DNA from: Mytilus trossulus
Lineage: Eukaryota; Mollusca; Bivalvia; Mytilida; Mytilidae
DNA length: 64,000 nt
Assembly (NCBI RefSeq): GCF_036588685.1
Contig: NC_086379.1
Coordinates: 19,019,862 to 19,083,861 of the forward strand
Direction: 5' to 3'
Translations under genes and position numbers: made by a program
Notes under the pieces: model-generated
Told to the model about the DNA's origin: nothing
Database searches by the model: none
What the model saw: the letters and a program-made list of their open reading frames with translations, nothing else
Shown here: piece after piece, positions 46,401 to 55,400 of the stretch
How the letters are laid out: every line of letters begins with the position of its first letter
Position numbering within the stretch: position 1 is the stretch's first letter

Positions 46401-49400
46401 TGATCATGAATATAAATCATGTAAATATATAAGCTTTGGTGTTCTCTTATATGAACACATCATTTAAGCTTAAAAATAATTAAAATAAATTCCTGCAATA
46501 ATGGTTATAAGAGTCAATGAGATAAAAAATCTGTAAAAGTAAAAGGATTCCATTGATTTTCATTTTTACTTTTTGCCAGGTTGCTGTAACACCAAAAACA
46601 GTATTTTTTTTAAATTCCTAAGACAAACATTGTTACCTGATCTTTGAGGAAATCTTTGTCCATCCTTCTCAGTGCTTGTACAGCAGCCAATGATACGGCT
46701 GGGTTTTTATTGTTTTGAGCAATAGTAAGTAACTCTGGTAAGAACTCAGCTAATCCTGCATTCCCTACAGATCTAAGGTGTCTCAATGTACAAATGTCGT
46801 CATCACAATCCTTTAACATCTTTCTTATCAATTGTTTGTATTCTTTAACTATCTGTGAAGAAAATATAAATGATATACCCGAGGGTCACATGGCATAAAC
46901 AACATTGATCATCGGAAAATTGGTTCTTACTGTGAGATAATTACAGAAGCATTTTGACATAAGAAATTTATGGGAAGGTTGTCTATATTCCAGTTTAAGT
47001 GTGTCACATAGAATTTTTATATTTCAAATCTTAATCAAAGTAAAGACCTATTTAGAGCTCACAACTTTTTATCCCTGACACATTCTTTAAGTCCTTGTCC
47101 ATTCTGATTTTTATTGTTATCTGTATTGTTTCATACTTTCATAACAGGGCTTTTTAGTGATTATCATATACAACTTATTTTTCTCTTATTTACCTTCAAG
47201 CATTCTCCCTCTTTAATACCAATTTATGATATTTCTATGGAAAAAAGATGGTGTGAGAAATCTTCAGCTGACTCTGTACAAATCTCTGACAAGTTTCAGA
47301 TCAAGAAGTCTGTCACAAGCCTCTAAAGAATATATTACCTCATGCTGACACTGATCTGGGTATTGACAGTATGTATGTATAACAGCTCCAGTTGCCATGG
47401 CAACAGATTCTTGAATATTAACATTTGGTAGTTTCTTTTTCATTAAATTCTGAAAAGACAAAACTATCTATAAATTTAAAATGGACCATTAAATGTTTAT
47501 TAAAAATTCAAGACATTTTTACTCATTTTAATAATTTAGTTAACAGAATTATTTTGAAAAGTGTTTTTATGAAAAAAAATGTCGAAGTGAGTGGCATAAA
47601 TTAAGAAATATTTTCCTGCATTTATTATTGCAATTATTGAACAGTAAACAAAAATGTGATATTAAAATTTGCAACTTCAGGAAAATTTTGCATAAAAAAA
47701 ATGCTTTCAAATATTTAAATGCAAGCCTTCATTTATTCTAAACCAATTGTGTCCAAATTTTTACAGAAATGTAAACATTGAAAAAAAAATTGACACTGTG
47801 GACAGGTATTTTAAATATTCTATAAACAATTACTACTTTTTGTATAAATAAAACAAGAGTGTTTTCATATTTGATTACATACAATTAAATCCTTTAAGAC
47901 ATATTCTCCAGGATGAGTACTGTAAGCAAGGGCCAGTAACAATCTCTCTGGGTATTCTGTAGAATAGTCCTGTTCAAACTGGACCAGGTCCATCATTGCT
48001 CTCTGTGCAAATGGGGTCTGGGTAGCTGCTCCTACATCTATTAACTGAGGACTAATAAATAAAAGAGACATAAAATGTAAAGTGTGAAATCCCAAATGTT
48101 CATAATTTTCATTAAAACGCTTTTTGATATTTAAAAAAAACCCATCTACTTTTTATGTGATGTTGACAATAAGCAATCATTGAACGATCAAATTTCTTTT
48201 ACAGTAAAATGATCTGTGAAAAATTAGTATATATTTTTTGTGTTTAGATCTCTTCAAAGTATGATTAACACAAGAGGCTGTCACAACGACGGCAAACCGG
48301 ATTTATTAACATTTATTTGTGTCCTGGCAATATCACAAGAACCATTACTGATGAATGGTGAAAGTGAAAATCGTCAATATCAAATTTGACCTCCATTTTG
48401 TCATCAGTATCAACATATTAAAATTTGAAAAGCTTAGATTGAATGGTTCATGTCAGAGTAAATGTAACAATGTGAATGGAAACGCTATTTTACAATCTTT
48501 CAAGAACCATAACTCCTGAACGTCAAAATCGTCATTATTGAACTTGACCTCTATTTTGTCATCAGTAACAACATATAAAAATTTCAAAAGCTTTGGTTGA
48601 ATGGTTCATGAGAAAATGCACGGACACGACTGGAAACACCATTTTTCAATCTTTCAAGAACCATAACTCCTGAACGGTAAAAGTCAAAATCGTCATTATT
48701 GAACTTGACCTCCATTTTGTCATCAATAACAACTCATTAAAATTTGGGAAGCTTTGGAACAACAGTTCATGTGTAAATGCACGGACATGACTGGAAACTC
48801 CATTTTTCAATCTTTCAAGAACCATAACTCCAGAACGGTAAAAGTTAAAATCGCCATTATTGAACTTGACCTTCATTTAGTTGTCAGTACCAATATATAT
48901 TAAAATTTTAAAAGCTTTGGTTGAAAGGTTCATGAGTTAATGCACGGACAACATTTGATTGCCGCCCGCCCGACTGCCCGCCTACATCCCCAAATCAATA
49001 ACCGACATTTTTGTCACAAAAATCCGGTTAAAAATGCATTTTCAACTATTACAATTGCTGAGATATGTTAAATTTCCACATAAGCTTGATGGCATTTGTT
49101 TTCTGTTTGATCCATCTCAAATCAGGAACCTCATAATTTGAAAATTTGGTATTGAAGGTAGATATTGGATTGTTTCTCGTCTGATTTCTAACTTGATATA
49201 CTGATGACCTTTAAATGTTGCCTTCTTAATGTATTTTGGTTTGTGTGTCTTTCAGTTGATGTCTCATTGATGTACACCCCACGGGGGGGGGTCTCTTCCT
49301 ATATAAAGGTATATACATATGTGCCGCTGGAATGGGTCCCTTTTTTGATCCGTCAAATATATGAATGGGGTGCAATTTTACCGAGGAAATATATCAATAG

Positions 49401-52400
49401 GTAGTAATTGACCGATTGTGATATATCAATGGGTCATAAATTTCAGTTTGTTGTGCAACGATCTTCACTGAATTTCCCAAACTCTTTGTCATTAAAATTT
49501 CCACATCTGCTGAAACTTATTTACACAAGTTTTGATATTGATTAAATTTAATTACACTGTCACAATTGACAAATATATGAATGGGTTATGATTTCGCTGT
49601 GAAATATATGTATAGGTAGGGATTTCACAATTATTCAATATATGAATGGGGGTGTTTTTAAAATCCCAGCTGCACACCTGTACCCAAAATCCCATGTTGA
49701 GACCCCCTGTGGTACACCCCACATTGTTTTTGTCTTTATTTAAACATGCATGAAAATATTTGCCACTGGACATAAAACAAACAACAATCAATACATAATA
49801 AAATTGAGAATAGGAATGGGAATGTGTCAAAGAGACAACAACCCGACCATAGAACAGACAATATCAGAAGGTTACCAATATGTCTTCAATGTAGCGAGAA
49901 ACTCCCACACACGGAGGCGTCCTTCAGCTGGCCCCTAAACAAATATATATACTAGTTTAGTGATAATGAACGCCATACTAAACTCCAAATTGTACACAAG
50001 AAACTAAAATTAAAAAATAATACAAGACTAACAAATAATGTATGCTCCACATATATCTTTTTATTCAAACTTAAAGTAGATACATGTATTAACAAGTCAT
50101 GATGGTAATCTGTTTTGCCTGTTTCTACTGGAACCAATGTAAACAATGGTAATCTATAAACTTGTTCATACTTACACAATATAATAGCTATCAGTGTTGG
50201 TGAGAATCTCTTCAATAGTTAACTTCCCTGTGTTTCTAAAGGTTCTCAATAGTTCTATAAAGGCTTTGCCAGATTCAGCTGTAGCTAATTTATCACTTAC
50301 TAAGCTTTCTTTCAAATTTCTTAAAACGTCTATTGGCTGTTAGAAAAAATAATTCAGTTATTATACTTCATGTAGTGGAATTGTAAAATACCTCATCTTG
50401 GTTGATTTTATGCTTGTGGTATATGATTCTTCTATTTGGTTATCAAATATATTTCTGTATCTAACAATGCGTTCAGAGCAAGTTATTTTAAAAGCAAATG
50501 TGTTCAATTAAAAGTTGTTTTCCCCCGCACAATAAATGTATACATATCAAAACTTTGTGGAAAGTTTGAAAGTTATCACAATATATTTAAAAATAATAAA
50601 AATTACAACATTACAAATCTACTTGAGTATTAAAAGATGCAAACCTTCTGACAGTTATCTAGACATGATTGTACTTCTGTACCACTTGGCAGTAATGTTG
50701 ATGTTAAACTCAGACCTAAATCTGGGAAAAAAGAAATTTTATCATGAAACAAGTAACATAGTATAATTTATGAATGGACCTGAGTTATATGATCATAATG
50801 GGTATCATTCAATCTTCCAAATATTTTTTCACATGAATACTAATATTTTTTCAAATTCTTCAGTAAATGACAAGAGAGTAAGTAGCTTAGCTATATTAGT
50901 GGTAATCCTATCCTTCTTATTTGCATAGGAAGTGGTCTATCTGAACCTTTGCCATGTCAATTAAACAACTTTGAAATTTGTATTTGTTGTTTTGTTAATT
51001 AAGTACGCTGTATTTTTTGGAATCGGGAACAAAAAAAATCATAACCACTGATTCTATTTTTTTCCCATTCAAAGTAACTTTTGATAAAATATATAAAAAC
51101 TTAAAATAAAATGTGTTTTCAACCAAAATTGCTTAATTTACATCTTAATTATATATTATTTTTTTCGCATAAATTTGTATGATCGTCAAAAAATATCTAA
51201 ATCAGTCAATGTTAATGTGAAAATATGGCAGCTAATTAATGTCATGTTTTAAAGCCGAAGTTTAACAATTGTCACCCGTTTGTAAACATTCAACAAAGAA
51301 GCATGTATATTCAGGTAAGCATGTGTATAACAGGTACAATAAGATATAGTGACAGAGAAATGTACTTTTGGTTTTCTATTCGCACTTGCGTATTGTGATC
51401 ACTAGATTTTTATGAGAAAAGTTGAGCTGTATACGGAAAACATGTCGGCAAATTGTTTTCCGGAAGCAAGCAAATTAAAAAAAGAAAAAAAAAAGTATAT
51501 GTACACAATATTTATGATAAAAGCTAGCCATTTACTGTAATATAAAAAATATATGCATATTTTTTTTTTAATTTGAAGTTTCATAGGACTTGTTATATAT
51601 AATTTACCTTTACTAAGATGGGTGACTATATCATCTATAGATGAACCTTGTTCAGTTGACTTCCCTGCTTGTGAACTGATATGTTGTAATGATTGTCTAC
51701 AACAGAAAAGAAACAGTCCTCACTGTTGTTCATCAAGTAAATAAGAGTTATTTCCCTTGAGGCATTCATTTTTGATAAAGCAACATTTTTCAAAATTAAA
51801 ATTTTTAAACTTTTGGCTTCACTTTCTCATCAAATCATTATGTCATCAGCATAAGATTGGCCACAATGAAAAACATAATTACTAAGACAAATATAACCAA
51901 TATTTCAAATATTAAGTGAATCTGCGTTTTCTACCTTCTGTACATAAAGTTTTCATGTGTCGACTGTCAAGGAATTTGTGTTGAGCCTCCACAAAAATGG
52001 TCATAAATTTCTACTTAGTACTCTTAGAGTAACAAACTTGAGCTCAAAAAGCTGAATCCAGTAAATTCTCAGTCACAGTTTAATTTTTATGACTGTAAAA
52101 GTGTAAGTCTAGAATAAGTAGTTAAAAGATTTTTTTATTTTTTTTTATCATTTATCAGAATTGATTGTTTCTTACTGAGCTGTAGCTGCTGTGTTTATAG
52201 ATGACTTGATGTTTACTGTAGCTACACTGTGATGTATGCCTTGAGCTGTCTGTATAACAGTTCCTAACATTTCATACTGTGTTGTGGAGGTGCTGGAAAC
52301 AGATACTCCAAATAACTGAAATTTAATCACAAACATAACTACTTTAATTTCTGTAAATCATAGAAACATGAATTTAAGGTTACATTTTTAATCAAATAAC

Positions 52401-55400
52401 TTGAATTAAAAGCAAAAATTGCATTAAAATGAAACAAATTACTGATATTTTCTATTATTTTGAAAATTATACAATAACTTCCAGACTAAGTACTTCTGCT
52501 ACTAATATAAACAAACATAGTTTGCTATGGGGTACAGGTTTGGCTCATTCCTGAAGGTTGTACAGTAAACTGTAATTGATTTTATCACTATTTTACATAA
52601 AATTTACTTAGATCTTGCTTTCTAATAATTTCCTGTGACTTATTTCTGTACACAGATTTTCATAAAATGGCATTAAATAATCTTAAATTTTGTCCATATT
52701 TCAATAGTAAAAATAAATGCACACAATAATTTCTGATCATTATACCTTATTAGGATTTATATACTGTCCAGCGATCTCTAGATTCTGACAGCCATGTTTA
52801 GTCTTTGTAACTGTGGACCCTGTTTTTACATAGGAAACTTTGCAATCTCCTGACACATCAAGCTGAAACAAAAACATTTAAGACTTTATTTTTAACTTAA
52901 TACGTATGTTTCATGATTTGTAAAAGGTCATCATATACAACTGTAGTTGTTTTCTTTTTTTCTTTTGGTGGATAGTTGTCCAATAGGCAACCATACCTCC
53001 TCTCCATATTTCTATAAGGGCTGTTACAAAAATAAATAATATATGGGGATCAGAAGGCACTTTTTATTTGACCCCAACATGCATAAATTTGAATTGGATA
53101 TTTCCTTTAAATGCTTGCTTAAATAACCATCACCCATTAAATTCTAATAATAATGCCTTCTGACACTCCTCCCCCCCCCCCTTTACAATTTATTCTGGAA
53201 CGCCCTTAGTAGCTTCAGAGGTGCCAAAGAAATTCATACGATGTTTTTGATGTAAATTATTTATTTAGAGCTGTCACAAAGTCTTCTCAATGAAATTGTT
53301 GAAGTAATCTGTTTGAAAGTTTTAAAAGATTTGGTAAATCATTATGGAATATTTGTCTCAATAAGATTTCCACTTGTAGCAACATTTCTTCCTTTTTCTC
53401 TATTTTTCCTTGCCATGAGAAATTTGACAGGTGCCAATAGTGAATGGTAATATAAAGACCAAAAGTTTGGGATGAAGAAAAAGTTTGAGAAAGTAAAATT
53501 GAACTATGGTAATTCAATGGTAAATAAAGCTCTGAGAGTAAAAATGCCCTGTCAGATTTAGCTTTTTCAATAATTACCTCCTCTCTGTTCCCATCTTTAT
53601 TTTGCATTTGAAATAAAGAAATTATTCCTTTTTTCAAATTGCTGCAGAAGACACTTTCCTTCTCCGGCCCAAATACTCTTCCCACAGTTCCATCAGATAG
53701 TTCAAAGTATACTGGGTACTTCAGTAGGGTGGCTAAGGCATTTGTAAGATCTGGTCGAGATACACTTGACAATACTGCACTAGTAACCTGTGGACAAAAA
53801 ATATTACAAGTTAAGACTCCATCATCAACAAACAATGTTTTCCATCAACAAACAATGTTTATCAAATTCATTTTATAAGAAATATGGATAAAGTATAGAA
53901 GCTTATATCTCATTGGCAATTAAACAACATCCCCTTGTTTCATTTTTATGAAATTTTCTTACAATATATTTAATCAGAGTTATCTCCCATTTGCTGTAAC
54001 AATTTGATGAAAATTCCCCATTACAATTTCAGCAAGAATTAGCCTCTAGGGTTATCCCAGTCAATAAGCATAGTTTACCCTGGCACATATATAACTTGAC
54101 CAAATGTGGATTTCTGGGATAAAAGTCCGATAAAATACATTTTTTTAGTCTTGTTAGGTATTGTATAGTATATATGCTATGCTACCTTCAGCAGCTTGTA
54201 AAACATTTTGCAAATTATTTTTTTTAGAGAATATTCCAAATGGTCAGAAGTTATACACAATAGTCAATATCATTCAAACTTGTCAAGTCAATCTTATTCA
54301 AATATCGATAGTGATAGAATTCAGAAGTCAAAATATAATCTATATGTCTATTGTCAATTTTTGGCAAAATATAATCTATATGTCTATTCTCAACTTTTGG
54401 CAAAATATAATCTATATGTCTATTCTCAACTTTTGGCAAAATATAATCTATATGTCTATTCTCAACTTTTGGCAAAATATAATCTATATGTCTATTCTCA
54501 ACTTTTGGCAAAATATAATCTATATGTCTATTCTCAACTTTTGGCAAAATATAATCTATATGTCTATTCTCAACTTTTGGCAAAATATAATCTATATGTC
54601 TATTGTCAACTTTTGACAAAATATAATCTATATGTCTATTGTCAACTTTTGGAAACATCATCCTCATGTTGAAGTTTCTGTTGTTTGGTTATTTTATTAT
54701 TGACATGTAAGCATCAAGATTCCATTCTTACTTGTAGTTTCATCAGCTGTTCATCACCTGCTTGGAAGACAGGTGACAGATCAAATTCTGTACTTAAGTA
54801 ATATCCAACATCTTTCTTCCCTCCTGAGTTAGCTTCATTGAACACAACATTGGTGGAGTATGAGTATTTATGGGTTTTTCCATTTTCAAATGATTGTGAA
54901 TGGCCTGTAAAAAAAGAAACATTTTCCTACTGCTCAAATATATATTACAGTGGAGGATCTAGAAATTTTCATAAGTTGGGGCCCACTGACTGCATAAGAG
55001 GGGGCCTGATCCCGTCACACTTCAGTGATGCCCTATATAACCAACCACAATTTTTCCCCCTAAATCCTCCTGTGTATAATAACACTTACATAATGTGAAA
55101 AGAAGCAACAATTGTATTCTATTAAAAAACCTTTAAGGCGGTTTGTACCAAATTATAATGGTTGTTGTTCTTATTTGATAAAAACAAATTTTCTAATGAG
55201 GTTTAAGTGGGCACTCTAAAATTTCATATTCATTTGTTTTGTTTTTTTTGTATTTTGTTTTTATATTTTAAGGACTTTTTAGGGCAACCCCTTTCTTTCT
55301 TGATAAAAAATTAGTAAAAGACTTACAATGTGGTGAATTTTTTCAACAACACATCTAATTCAAAGCAAAATAAACTAATGAATGTGGTGTATCCTAACTT

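Noticed and set aside
54161..54672. 150-codon frames on both strands
   Set aside because: By-product of the 36-bp tandem repeat in MTTP intron 2.
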